From Bog-473 sp963742035 (GTDB lineage Bacteria > Actinomycetota > Acidimicrobiia > Acidimicrobiales > RAAP-2), in assembly GCA_963742035.1 (NCBI GenBank), contig CAVUKH010000006.1, positions 1 to 64,000 on the forward strand: a stretch of DNA of 64,000 bases, written 5' to 3'. Below, in pieces: positions 43,438-52,205 of this stretch (position 1 is the first letter of the stretch; every line of letters starts with the position of its first letter). The translations under genes and the position numbers were made by a program. Below the pieces are notes generated by a model. That model made no database searches. It had not been told where the DNA came from and saw nothing but the letters and a program-made list of their open reading frames with translations.

Positions 43438-44469
43438 ATGCACAACAACCCCTTGCCCTCGGACGCGCCCGCAGGTGCCCGTCACCTCGGCCGCAGCGTC
43501 GCCGTCGGTGCCCTGGCCCTCTGCGGCCTGGCCTTCAGCGCCCTCCCGGCCGGCGCCTCGGGTGGCTCGGTCAGCCTGGTGGCCTACTCCACCCCGAAGC
43601 CGGCCTACAGCGCGCTGGCCGCCGCGTTCGCCAAGACGAAGGCCGGTGCGGGCATCACCGTCTCCTCCTCCTTCGGCCCCTCGGGCACCCAGGCCACGTC
43701 GGTGGCCGACGGGCTCCCCGCCGACCTCGTCAACTTCTCACTGGCCCCCGACATGACCAAGGTCGTCAAGGCCGGCCTCGTCTCGAGCTCTTGGGACCGG
43801 ACCCCGACCAAGGGTATGGTCACGAACTCGATCGTCTCGTTCATCGTGCGCCCGGGCAATCCCAAGCACATCACCACCTGGGCCGACCTCATTAAGTCGG
43901 GGGTCCAGGTCATCACGCCCAACGTCTTCAGCTCGGGCAGCGCCAAGTGGAACCTCATGGCGGCCTACGGCGCCCAGCTCTCGCTCGGCAAGTCGCCGGC
44001 GCAGGCGCAGCAGTACCTCTCGAAGCTGCTCAAGAACGCCGTGGCCCAGCCGTCGAGCGCCAGCGCCGCGCTGCAGACGTTCCTGTCGGGACAAGGTGAC
44101 GTCCTCCTCGACTACGAGGACGACGGGCTCTACGCCAAGAGCCAGGGCGAGCCGGTCACTGTCATCACCCCACCCCAGACGATCCTGATCCAGAACCCCA
44201 TCGCGGTGACCAAGACGGCCAGCCCGGCGGCCAAGGCCTTCTTGGCCTACCTGCTCTCCCCGGCCGGCCAGACCGTCTGGGGCAAGCAGGGCTACCGCCC
44301 CGTGCTCCCGTCGGTGGCGGCCAAGTTCAACTTCCCGAAGCCCCAGACGCTCTTCACCATCAACAAGGTCGGCGGGTGGACCACGGTCAATACGAAGTTC
44401 TTCGACCCGACTTCGGGCATTGTCGCCAAAATCGAGCAGTCCCTCGGCGTCTCCACCGCCAGCTCGTAG
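43438..44469 (+). CDS. sbp: Sulfate ABC transporter substrate-binding protein
   Basis: 343-residue secreted sulfate or thiosulfate binding protein. Signal peptide SVAVGALALCGLAFSALPAGASG. Ligand-site motifs: LVAYSTPKPAYSALAAAF, SFGPSGTQATSVADGLPADLV, FIVRPGNPKHITTWADLI, VITPNVFSSGSAKWNLMAAYG, and GDVLLDYEDDG. First gene of the sbp-cysT-cysW-cysA operon, separated from the permease by 6 bp. Confidence 0.93.
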   Translation: MHNNPLPSDAPAGARHLGRSVAVGALALCGLAFSALPAGASGGSVSLVAYSTPKPAYSALAAAFAKTKAGAGITVSSSFGPSGTQATSVADGLPADLVNFSLAPDMTKVVKAGLVSSSWDRTPTKGMVTNSIVSFIVRPGNPKHITTWADLIKSGVQVITPNVFSSGSAKWNLMAAYGAQLSLGKSPAQAQQYLSKLLKNAVAQPSSASAALQTFLSGQGDVLLDYEDDGLYAKSQGEPVTVITPPQTILIQNPIAVTKTASPAAKAFLAYLLSPAGQTVWGKQGYRPVLPSVAAKFNFPKPQTLFTINKVGGWTTVNTKFFDPTSGIVAKIEQSLGVSTASS

Positions 44470-44475
44470 GAAGCG

Positions 44476-45396
44476 GTGAGCAGTACGGGCGTCTCCGTCG
44501 ACGACCTGGGTCTCCCCCGGGCGACCGGCGCGTCCGCGGACCGTCGACCGGGCCGGGGGAGGCACCACCCTCACCGATCGGGGCCTCCCCCGGCCCTGGT
44601 CGCGGTGGGAAGGGTGGCCGGGCGCGTCGGCGGCCCCGCCCTCGCCGTCACCTACCTGTCCCTCCTGGTGCTGCTGCCACTGGCCGCCGTGGTGGCCAAG
44701 GCGTTCAGCGGGGGCTGGAGTGCGTTCTGGACCGCTGTATCCAACCCGATCGCGGTGTCGGCGTTGGAGCTCACGCTCGTCCTCTCCGCCATTGTGGCGG
44801 TGGTCAACTCCATCGCCGGTCTGGCCATCTCCTGGGTGCTCGTACGTGACGACTTCCGGGGCAAGGCGCTGGTGAGTGCCGTCATCGACCTCCCCTTCGC
44901 ACTGCCCACCGTCGTGGCGGGTCTCACGCTGCTCACCCTGTACGGCGTCGACAGCCCACTGCATGTCGACCTGGCCGGCACGCGGCTCGGCGTGGCCGCC
45001 GCCTTGCTCTTCGTGACACTGCCCTTCTGCGTGCGGAGCGTGCAGCCGGTGCTGGCCGAGCTCGATGCCGAGACCGAGGACGCCGCCGCGTCGCTCGGCG
45101 CGACGCGTCGCCAGGTCTTGTTCCGGGTCATCCTCCCGAGCGTGCTGCCCTCAGTGCTGGCCGGCGCCGGCCTCGCCTTCGCCCGTGCCGTCGGCGAGTT
45201 CGGGTCGATCGTCCTCATTTCGGGCAATCTGCCGTTCAAGACCGAGGTGGCCTCGTCCTACATCTTCGGGCTGGCCCAGAGCGACGACTTCTCAGGCGCC
45301 AGTGCCGTGTCCGTGGTCCTCGTGGCCATCTCGCTCGTGGTCCTCCTCGGCATCGGATGGGCCCGCCGGCGCTTCGATGTTCCGGACACCGTATGA
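44476..45396 (+). CDS. cysT: Sulfate ABC transporter permease CysT
   Basis: 306 residues. A 50-residue His/Pro/Arg-rich cytoplasmic extension precedes six helices, longer than usual. Membrane core from ALAVTYLSLLVLLPLAAVVAKAF; DLPFALPTVVAGLTLL is the CysT signature; EAA loop is ETEDAAASLGATRRQVLFRVILPSVLPS; then AVGEFGSIVLISGNLPFKTEV. ATGA overlap with cysW. Confidence 0.93.
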   Translation: MSSTGVSVDDLGLPRATGASADRRPGRGRHHPHRSGPPPALVAVGRVAGRVGGPALAVTYLSLLVLLPLAAVVAKAFSGGWSAFWTAVSNPIAVSALELTLVLSAIVAVVNSIAGLAISWVLVRDDFRGKALVSAVIDLPFALPTVVAGLTLLTLYGVDSPLHVDLAGTRLGVAAALLFVTLPFCVRSVQPVLAELDAETEDAAASLGATRRQVLFRVILPSVLPSVLAGAGLAFARAVGEFGSIVLISGNLPFKTEVASSYIFGLAQSDDFSGASAVSVVLVAISLVVLLGIGWARRRFDVPDTV

Positions 45397-46214
45397 AGGG
45401 CTCCCCCTGGCGCCTGCCACTGCGCTACGTCGTCCTCGCCTATCTGGCGCTGCTCGTCATCGTGCCCGTCGGCGCAGTCTTCTACCACGCCTTCTCGCCC
45501 GGGCTCGGGAAGGCGTGGGACGCGTTCACCACTCCCGACGGGCTGCACGCGTTGGTGCTCACGCTCATTGTGGTTGCCGTCGCCGTACCGCTCAACACCG
45601 TCTTCGGCGTCGGCGTGTCGATCATTCTGGCCCGCCACCGCTTCCCGGGTGCGTGGCTGCTCGATGCCCTCATCGACATCCCCCTCGCCGTCTCCCCCGT
45701 CATCATCGGCCTCTCGTTGATCCTCGTCTACGGCCACACGGGTTGGTGGGGGAACTGGCTCGCCGCGCGCGGCATCACGGTCATCTTCTCCGTGCCCGGC
45801 ATCATCATGGCGTCGGCGGCGGTCTCGCTGCCCTACGTCGTGCGCGAGGTGCTGCCGGTGCTCCAGGAGATCGGGACCGATCAGGAGCAGGCGGCCCGCA
45901 CGCTCGGGGCCAGACCGTTGACCGTCTTTCGCCGCATCACGCTGCCGAACATCCGCCGGGGGCTCGTCTACGGGGTGACCCTCACCACGGCCCGCGTGCT
46001 GGGCGAGTTCGGTGCCGTCTCGGTCGTGTCTGGCGCCATCGCCGGAAAGACGCAGACCTACACTATTTTCATCTCCGAGAGCATCGACAACCTCCAGCCA
46101 CAGGCCGCCTACGTCGGCGCGGTCGTCCTGTGCCTGGCCGCGCTGATCGTCCTGAGCACCCTGACGCTGACCGACCGCAACCGGGACGCCTGGCACGGCA
46201 AGGGGGCGACATGA
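45393..46214 (+). CDS. cysW: Sulfate ABC transporter permease CysW
   Basis: 273 residues, six helices, partner of CysT. Signature DIPLAVSPVIIGLSLILVYG, EAA loop EQAARTLGARPLTVFRRITLPNIRRG, and VLGEFGAVSVVSGAIAGKTQT. Start ATG 45393 is fixed by the 4-bp overlap with the cysT stop; its own stop overlaps the cysA start. Confidence 0.93.
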   Translation: MKGSPWRLPLRYVVLAYLALLVIVPVGAVFYHAFSPGLGKAWDAFTTPDGLHALVLTLIVVAVAVPLNTVFGVGVSIILARHRFPGAWLLDALIDIPLAVSPVIIGLSLILVYGHTGWWGNWLAARGITVIFSVPGIIMASAAVSLPYVVREVLPVLQEIGTDQEQAARTLGARPLTVFRRITLPNIRRGLVYGVTLTTARVLGEFGAVSVVSGAIAGKTQTYTIFISESIDNLQPQAAYVGAVVLCLAALIVLSTLTLTDRNRDAWHGKGAT

Positions 46215-47203
46215 GCATTGAGGTCGAGTCCATCTCCAAACGTTTCGGCGACGCCGTCGCGCTCGACGACGTGTCGCTCGAGGTGCCCAGCGGCTCGCTG
46301 ACGGCGCTGCTCGGCCCGAGTGGCGGTGGCAAGTCGACGCTGCTGCGCATCATCGCCGGTCTCGACACGGCCGACACCGGCATCGTGCGCATTGAGGGTG
46401 AGGACCTCACCCGCACGCCGGCGCGCAGTCGCGGCGTTGGCTTCTGCTTCCAGCACTACGCGCCCTTCCGCCACCTGTCGGTGCGGCGCAACGTGGCCTT
46501 CGGACTCGAGATCCGCCGCCGCCCCAAAGCCGAGATCGCGGCACGTGTCGACGAGCTGCTCGAGCTGGTCGGCCTGGCCCACCTCGGCCAGCGCTACCCG
46601 TCGCAGCTCTCGGGGGGCCAGCGCCAGCGCATGGCTCTCGCCCGAGCGCTGGCCATTGAGCCCAAGGTGCTGCTGCTCGACGAGCCTTTCGGCGCCCTCG
46701 ACGCCCAGGTGCGCACCCAGCTGCGCCTGTGGCTGCGCGACCTTCACGCAACCCTGCCCGTGACGACGGTGCTGGTCACCCACGACCAGGAGGAAGCCAT
46801 GGAGGTGGCCGACCGCCTGGCCATCGTCAACCACGGCCGACTGGAGCAGGTGGGCGCGCCGGCCGAAATGTACGACCACCCGGCCAATGAGTTCGTCCTG
46901 ACCTTCCTGGGCTCCGCCACCCGGCTCGGGGGCGAGTGGGTGCGCCCGCACGACCTCGTGGTGCACCCGGTCGAAGCCGGAAGGCCGAGCGCGAGTGCGG
47001 TCGAGGGCACGGTGGCGCGGGTCACGCACCTCGGATTCGAGGTCAAGGTCGACGTGGAGCTGGCGGGCGACGAGGCCTGCTGGGTCCAGCTCAGCCGAGG
47101 CAGCGCCGCCGAGCTCGGGCTGCAGGCGGGGCAGCGGGTCTGGGTGGCGCGCGCCGATGCGACGAGCGCTCCCGACCACCGCCACCCGATTCTCAGCGCC
47201 TGA
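46211..47203 (+). CDS. cysA: Sulfate ABC transporter ATPase CysA
   Basis: 330 residues. Walker A GPSGGGKSTLLR, Q-loop CFQHYAPFRHLSVRRNVAFGL, signature LSGGQRQRMALARALAIEP, Walker B LLLDEPFGALDA, H-loop VTHDQEEAME, then a TOBE domain (VRPHDLVVHPV, then GTVARVTHLGFEVKVDVEL). FCFQHYAPFRH is typical of CysA. Supplies sulfate for assimilation, and so could feed sulfite to the ComA pathway elsewhere in the window (inference). Confidence 0.93.
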   Translation: MSIEVESISKRFGDAVALDDVSLEVPSGSLTALLGPSGGGKSTLLRIIAGLDTADTGIVRIEGEDLTRTPARSRGVGFCFQHYAPFRHLSVRRNVAFGLEIRRRPKAEIAARVDELLELVGLAHLGQRYPSQLSGGQRQRMALARALAIEPKVLLLDEPFGALDAQVRTQLRLWLRDLHATLPVTTVLVTHDQEEAMEVADRLAIVNHGRLEQVGAPAEMYDHPANEFVLTFLGSATRLGGEWVRPHDLVVHPVEAGRPSASAVEGTVARVTHLGFEVKVDVELAGDEACWVQLSRGSAAELGLQAGQRVWVARADATSAPDHRHPILSA

Positions 47204-47757
47204 ATCCGGCTGTCGCGTCGTGTCCCGACACGCTCAGCCGACTGTCTGTCGCCGGCCGAGCTGCTGCGCGGGCGTCTGGAACGCACGGGGGAGGGCCGAC
47301 AGGGGCAAAAGATCCCGCCCTGCATTTGTGCGTCCGTTGTCGGACCGGGGCGCCGGACGGTCTTGAGGACCCCGGCGATGTCCGCCGGAGAATCTCCTGG
47401 CGGGTCGGAATTGCGGACGGGACCGCGGCGGGACGCTCAGTCGGAGCCGCGACCGGTGTCCGACTTACAGGGATGTAACTTCACCGGCGTGGTCCAACGA
47501 TCGTTTTCGGCCCGCGAAAAGCGCCTGATCCGGAAAAAGTTTTGTGGACAAGTTGTGGTTCGAGGTGGCCTCGTTACGGCCAATTCCGTTCGTAAATTCG
47601 ACTCCCAGCGACCGATCGAGCCACGAATTCACCTGGTGACAGGGTTGTGACTGGTTGCAAGGCGGTTGCAAGTTGGGCAAAACTTGTGCGAGGGAAAGAA
47701 GGGCACCGGTAGCACGGTTTTGTCGCCCCTCTCTCCCCGTTCGGTACCCGACGTGCG
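47204..47757. other. Non-coding stretch upstream of the attenuator
   Basis: About 550 bp after cysA with no supported gene. A short hairpin CGTGTC/GACACG lies just after the cysA stop. From 47490 on the base composition becomes AT-richer (runs such as GAAAAAGTTTTGTGG and repeated GGTTGCAAG), which suits a promoter region for the leader transcript. No clear -35/-10 pair was found. Confidence 0.4.
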
Positions 47758-47771
47758 AAGGAGGTGGCCTT

Positions 47772-47795
47772 ATGAGAGGTAGCCGCTGGGTTTGA
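47772..47795 (+). CDS. Seven-codon leader ORF MRGSRWV
   Basis: ATG AGA GGT AGC CGC TGG GTT TGA, preceded by a perfect AAGGAGG seven bases upstream, the best Shine-Dalgarno in the region. It lies 214 bp before the MFS gene. Its end codons and stop fall in a small hairpin (TGGGTT/AGCCCA, 47787-47804). Position, strong initiation site and downstream competing hairpins fit a regulatory leader peptide sensed by stalled ribosomes. Two Arg and a Trp near the end are reminiscent of drug-arrest peptides, by inference. Confidence 0.65.
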   Translation: MRGSRWV

Positions 47796-47869
47796 TATAG
47801 CCCAACAACATCACAACAGGTACTCGCGTCGTCCCGCCGTGGTACGGAGCGTTGCCTAGGATTTTCGAC

Positions 47870-47911
47870 GCGGCGGGCTGCCGCCTTTAGCGGTTTTTTC
47901 GCTGAAGCGGC
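47870..47911 (+). promoter_or_regulatory. Attenuator with mutually exclusive hairpins
   Basis: GCGGC (47870-47874) can pair with GCCGC (47880-47884). The same GCCGC strand can instead pair as CCGC-CTTTA-GCGG followed directly by six T (47881-47899), an intrinsic-terminator shape, or as a 12-bp stem GCCGC+TTTAGCG with CGCTGAA+GCGGC (47880-47911, one bulged C) that encloses the T-tract. The choice of fold would decide read-through into the MFS gene. Seen in sequence; regulatory effect inferred. Confidence 0.6.
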
Positions 47912-47958
47912 ACCCGCCGTTGTCGCGCCAGCAACCTGAGAGGAACGAAGCGACACCC

Positions 47959-48012
47959 ATGCGAGGACCCTTCGATCTGCACGCAGGGTGGCCGGGCCGG
48001 AGTGGGACGTGA
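47959..48012 (+). CDS. Second small ORF, coupled to the MFS gene
   Basis: 17 codons from ATG 47959 to a TGA that overlaps the GTG of the MFS gene (GTGA). An AGAGGAAC lies upstream. Peptide begins MRGPFDLHAG. It starts with the same Met-Arg-Gly as the leader ORF. Likely function is translational coupling; a product role is unproven. Confidence 0.5.
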   Translation: MRGPFDLHAGWPGRSGT

Positions 48013-49274
48013 CCGTTCGCAGTCGGGCCAAGCACCGAATTCGCAGGAAAAAGCTCGGTCGTCCCTTCACCCGCCTCTGGGCCGGCTACGCGACGGCCAG
48101 CACCGGGGATGGAATGACAACCGGGGCGGTTCCGCTCCTGGCCGTCATCGTGAACCCTCATCCCCTGGCCGTCTCGACCGTGGTGGCGGCGGACAGCCTT
48201 CCGTGGCTCCTGCTGGCCCTCCCCGCCGGCGCCTTCGCCGACAAGTTCCCACGTGGCCCGCTCATGGCCATCACCAATCTTTTGCGTGCGGCCGCGATCC
48301 TGGCGGGTGCACTCCTCATCCTGAACCACCGGATGACTCTGGCGATCTTGATCGTCGTCGTTCTCGTCAACGCGGGCGGACGGGCGATCTACTACTCCTC
48401 GCTGCAGGCCGCAGTCCCGGATCTCGTGCCTTCCGACGCACTCGAGTACAGCAACGGCGTGCTCGTGAGCACCGAGGAAGCCACCGAGCGCCTGGTCGGG
48501 CCCGTGGTCGGAACCTGGCTCTTTGCCATGAACGAGGCGGTGCCCTTCTTCGCCGACGCCATCGCGCTGGCGCTGTCTTCGTTGCCGTTCATCGGCTTCC
48601 GCTCGAGAGCCCCGAGGTCGGCAGACTCCCCGCCTTCCATTTGGGAGGGCGTCCGGTTCCTGTGGAACGACCGCCGACTGCGGATCCTGGTCCTGATGGT
48701 GACCTGCCTGTCCGGGCTCCAGGGCATGGAGTCCGGGGTTCTGGTCCTGCTGGCCACGACGAAATGGGGGGTCCCCGAGGGCGCCTACGGACTCTTTATC
48801 GCCGTCGGAGCAGCCGGGACCCTCCTCGGCAGCCTCTCGGCCAATCGGCTGGTCAGGCGGTTCGACAGCGCCCGGACGCTCATCGGCGTCGCCATCATTT
48901 CGGGCGTGGGCTACCTGATCATGGCCGCTGCCCAAGGTTGGCATCTGGCCAGCCCCGCCTATGTGCTGGTCAGTTTCGCCGTCGGGACTGGAGCCGTCGT
49001 GGCGAACGCGCTCCGCCAAAGGGTGACTCCCCCCGAGGTCATGGGCCGGGTCGGTGCGGCAACCCGAGGCATCGTCTGGGGCGCCACCCCGATCGGCGCC
49101 CTCATCGCCGGGGTCTTGGCGGGCGCCTTTGGCCTCCGGTTGCCGTTGGTGCTGGCAGGGATACTGCAATGTGCCGTGGCGCTGATCCTGGCTCGGCCGC
49201 TCCTCCGGAGTGTCCGACAAGGCTCCTCCGGGCCCTCGAAGCCCAGGCCCTCCCGGAAGGGCGCGGGCGGGTGA
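48009..49274 (+). CDS. MFS efflux transporter
   Basis: 421-residue 12-helix major facilitator of the MFS_3/macrolide-efflux (MefA-like) group. It starts FTRLWAGYATASTGDGM, typical for this group; other features are LPAGAFADKFPRGPLMAITNLLRA (motif A-like loop), and VTPPEVMGRVGAATRGIVWGATPIGALIAGVLAG. Exports drugs or metabolites by proton antiport, substrate unknown. GTG 48009 is chosen for the GTGA coupling with the small ORF; GTG 47988 is an alternative. The leader with a seven-codon ORF and attenuator strongly suggests antibiotic-inducible expression, by inference. Confidence 0.85.
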   Translation: MTVRSRAKHRIRRKKLGRPFTRLWAGYATASTGDGMTTGAVPLLAVIVNPHPLAVSTVVAADSLPWLLLALPAGAFADKFPRGPLMAITNLLRAAAILAGALLILNHRMTLAILIVVVLVNAGGRAIYYSSLQAAVPDLVPSDALEYSNGVLVSTEEATERLVGPVVGTWLFAMNEAVPFFADAIALALSSLPFIGFRSRAPRSADSPPSIWEGVRFLWNDRRLRILVLMVTCLSGLQGMESGVLVLLATTKWGVPEGAYGLFIAVGAAGTLLGSLSANRLVRRFDSARTLIGVAIISGVGYLIMAAAQGWHLASPAYVLVSFAVGTGAVVANALRQRVTPPEVMGRVGAATRGIVWGATPIGALIAGVLAGAFGLRLPLVLAGILQCAVALILARPLLRSVRQGSSGPSKPRPSRKGAGG

Positions 49275-49473
49275 TTGCAGCCCTGGACCATCTGAAAGGC
49301 CCAGGTGGAGTGAGGCACAGGCTCGCAGCTAGGCACGGATCGAAGAGGCGGACCGGATCGGGTCCCTGCAGGCACGGTGCAATCTCAAGTCTTGAACAGA
49401 TTCCGCCGATATCTGAGAGGTGTTCGGGGATGGCAAGTGGTCCGTCCGACCTGCCATGGAGTCAGAGGGCAAC

Positions 49474-52137
49474 ATGGATCCGCAGAAAGCTCTCAACATC
49501 GATCTCGTCCGTTCGGACGCCCTTGCCGCCTCTGCCGAAGCCGGCACGGCGACCCCTGACCCCGATCGGTTTCGTCAGCGTTTCGTCGCCGCCGTCTACA
49601 CCTATTCAGCCCTCCTCGCACTCCTCGCCGTCGCCCTCTGGCTGAAGGGTCCGATTCACAACCTCCCAGCCACTCGTCTCCTGATCCCCCAAGGCGCGAT
49701 GTTCGCTGTCGTCGGCGTGCTGTGGGTGGTCGCCGATCGGGTGCCCGTCATGCTTCCTTTCCGCGGCGTCACCTACGCGTTGATGTTCGACGACGTGCCG
49801 CTGCTCTTCGGGCTGGTGTTTCTCGCCCCGAACCTCCTGGTCCTCTGCTCGGTCTGCACCACGGCCTTCATCTGCACTGTCCTGCGCCGGCAGGCCGTCA
49901 TGAAGATCGCGTTCAACGTTGCTTCGGCAGCGTTCGCAACCGCTTTGGCCGCGACGGTCTTCCGCGAGCTCCTGGGCCATCACAGCCCGGACACCCTGGT
50001 CGGCTGGGCGGCGGCGGCGGCGGCCCTGGTGACGAGTCAGGTCACGACGTCTCTCACGATACGGATCATCGGCTTGTTGAGCGGCCAGAAGGCGAAACAA
50101 CGAACCGGACTCATTCTGGTGGCGATGCAGGCGATGCTGATGGCCGCAAGCGTCTGCCTCGGTCTGGCCTTCCTCGATGCCGCCTGGCACAACGCTTGGG
50201 CGCTCCTGCCGCTGGCGGTCGTGGCCACCCTGATCATCGTCGCTTTTCGAGGGTACGCGAAGCTTCGCATCCGCTTCTTGTCCCTGCAGCATCTGTACGA
50301 CTTCAGTCAGATCATGAGCACGGCCAACCTCGAGCCCTCCTCCATGAGCGTCGACATCCTGAAGGAAGTGTGCACGGTCCTGCGTGCCAGCCAGGCCCAG
50401 CTGATTTTGGCCGAGCCGTCGGGGGTTCCCCGCCGCATCCGCTTTACCGACCGTGGTCCGTCCGGCATCGAGCCGATCACCCTGGCCGAGGCCTCCATCG
50501 TGTCGCAGGCCATCAGCACCGGCAAGGCGTCGCTGCAGCACACGCCCGCACAGGGCCCGCCCGCCGTCGACGCGATCGCCGGCGAGTACCACGACGCCCT
50601 GGTCGCCCCCCTCATGAACAGCCACACAGCCATCGGGGCCATTGTCGCCCTCGATCGCGATGAGGATGGCGACAGCTTTGACGAGGACGACCTGCGGCTG
50701 TTCGAGACGCTCGTCGCCCACGCCAGCACCAGCCTCGAGCGGGCCCGGCTGGTCGAGGAGCTGCGCTACGAGGTCGACTCCAAGTCGCACCAGGCGACCC
50801 ACGACATGCTGACCGGTCTTCCGAACCGGATTCTCTTCCTGACCCGTGCTGCGGAGGCCTTGAGCGACAGCGGCAGCGTCGCCATCGTGCTGCTCGACAT
50901 CGACCGCTTCAAGGACGTGAACGACACGCTCGGTCACGCCATCGGTGACCGGCTGCTGTGCGAAATCGCCGAGCGTCTCCTCCGCGCCGTCTCGGGCCGC
51001 GCCACCGTGGCCCGACTCGGCGGCGACGAGTTCGCCCTCGTCATCGCGGACGTAACCGATCCGGAGCGCGCCATCGAGATTGTGCACGAGCTCAACGTCG
51101 AGATGCAGCGTCCGATCAAAATGGACGGCCTCACGCTGGCCGTCACCGCCAGCGCCGGCATCGCCATGGCACCCGAGCACGGGGACGACGTGGCCCTGCT
51201 GCTGCAGCGGGCCGACATCGCCATGTACGTGGCCAAGGAGCACCGCGGCGCGGTGGAGGTGTACTCGGTCGAGCACGACCAGAGCATGCAGCGCTGGCTC
51301 ATGCTCGGCGGCCTCCTGACGCACGCGCTCGAGGCCGGGACGGAACTCAGCCTGATGTACCAGCCCATCGGGGACGTCCGGTCCCGCGACATCGCGTACG
51401 TGGAGGCCCTGTGCCGCTGGAACCACCCGGAGCAGGGTTTCATCCCGCCGGAGGAGTTCATCGCGATCGCCGAGCAGATGGGCCTGATCCCGCAGATCAC
51501 CGACTTCGTCCTGAACGAGGGCTGCGCCCAGCTCGCCCGCTGGCGCGAAGCGGGCGTCACCATCGGCCTGGCGGTGAACGTGTCCGGGCGGGAGTTCGCC
51601 GACATCAATCTGATCGACCGTGTGCAGGCGTGCCTTCGTCGGTACGACATTCCCGCCCACCTCCTCACGCTGGAGGTGACCGAGACCGAGATCATGGCCG
51701 ACCTCGGCGCCGCCACCAAGGTGCTGTACAAGCTCTCGGAGTTGGGGATCAAGCTCGGCATCGACGACTACGGCACCGGCTACTCCTCACTGCAGTACCT
51801 ACACAAGCTGCCCGTGAACGAGTTGAAGATCGACCGCTCCTTCGTGACCAACCTGCCCAACGAGGCGAGCAACCGCATCATTGTGCGCTCCTCTATTCAG
51901 ATGGCGCACTCGCTCGGGCTCTACGTGATCGCCGAAGGGGCCGAGGACGAGCTCACCTGCGCCATGCTGGCGGAGGCCGAGTGCGACTTCATTCAGGGCT
52001 ATTACCTCTCCAAGCCTCAGAAGGCCGAGGATCTCCAGGAGTGGATTTTGGGCGGTGCCAAGCTGGAGTTCGCTCCCGTGATCGAGATCCCGGGCTCCGA
52101 GGGTGCGGCGCTCATGCTCATGTCGAAGTCCGGCTGA
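49474..52137 (+). CDS. Membrane c-di-GMP signalling protein: GAF-GGDEF-EAL
   Basis: 887 residues. Eight or so N-terminal helices form a membrane sensor, then a GAF-like domain, a GGDEF domain with intact RLGGDEF near residue 513 (diguanylate cyclase), and an EAL domain with VEALCRW near 643, NVSG, EVTETE, DDYGTGYSSLQYLHKLPVNELKID near 764 and IAEGAED. The EAL metal and catalytic residues look intact apart from small changes (EALCRW, EGAE), so a bifunctional enzyme making and breaking c-di-GMP is possible. Start uncertain: ATG 49474 has GAGGG close by; ATG 49456 and GTG 49420 are alternatives. Confidence 0.9.
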   Translation: MDPQKALNIDLVRSDALAASAEAGTATPDPDRFRQRFVAAVYTYSALLALLAVALWLKGPIHNLPATRLLIPQGAMFAVVGVLWVVADRVPVMLPFRGVTYALMFDDVPLLFGLVFLAPNLLVLCSVCTTAFICTVLRRQAVMKIAFNVASAAFATALAATVFRELLGHHSPDTLVGWAAAAAALVTSQVTTSLTIRIIGLLSGQKAKQRTGLILVAMQAMLMAASVCLGLAFLDAAWHNAWALLPLAVVATLIIVAFRGYAKLRIRFLSLQHLYDFSQIMSTANLEPSSMSVDILKEVCTVLRASQAQLILAEPSGVPRRIRFTDRGPSGIEPITLAEASIVSQAISTGKASLQHTPAQGPPAVDAIAGEYHDALVAPLMNSHTAIGAIVALDRDEDGDSFDEDDLRLFETLVAHASTSLERARLVEELRYEVDSKSHQATHDMLTGLPNRILFLTRAAEALSDSGSVAIVLLDIDRFKDVNDTLGHAIGDRLLCEIAERLLRAVSGRATVARLGGDEFALVIADVTDPERAIEIVHELNVEMQRPIKMDGLTLAVTASAGIAMAPEHGDDVALLLQRADIAMYVAKEHRGAVEVYSVEHDQSMQRWLMLGGLLTHALEAGTELSLMYQPIGDVRSRDIAYVEALCRWNHPEQGFIPPEEFIAIAEQMGLIPQITDFVLNEGCAQLARWREAGVTIGLAVNVSGREFADINLIDRVQACLRRYDIPAHLLTLEVTETEIMADLGAATKVLYKLSELGIKLGIDDYGTGYSSLQYLHKLPVNELKIDRSFVTNLPNEASNRIIVRSSIQMAHSLGLYVIAEGAEDELTCAMLAEAECDFIQGYYLSKPQKAEDLQEWILGGAKLEFAPVIEIPGSEGAALMLMSKSG

Positions 52138-52205
52138 CCGGGTCCCGCCGGGCCCACCCGGCAGCGTCCGCAATCGGCATCCTCGGTCTCGACCAGAATC
52201 GGGGG

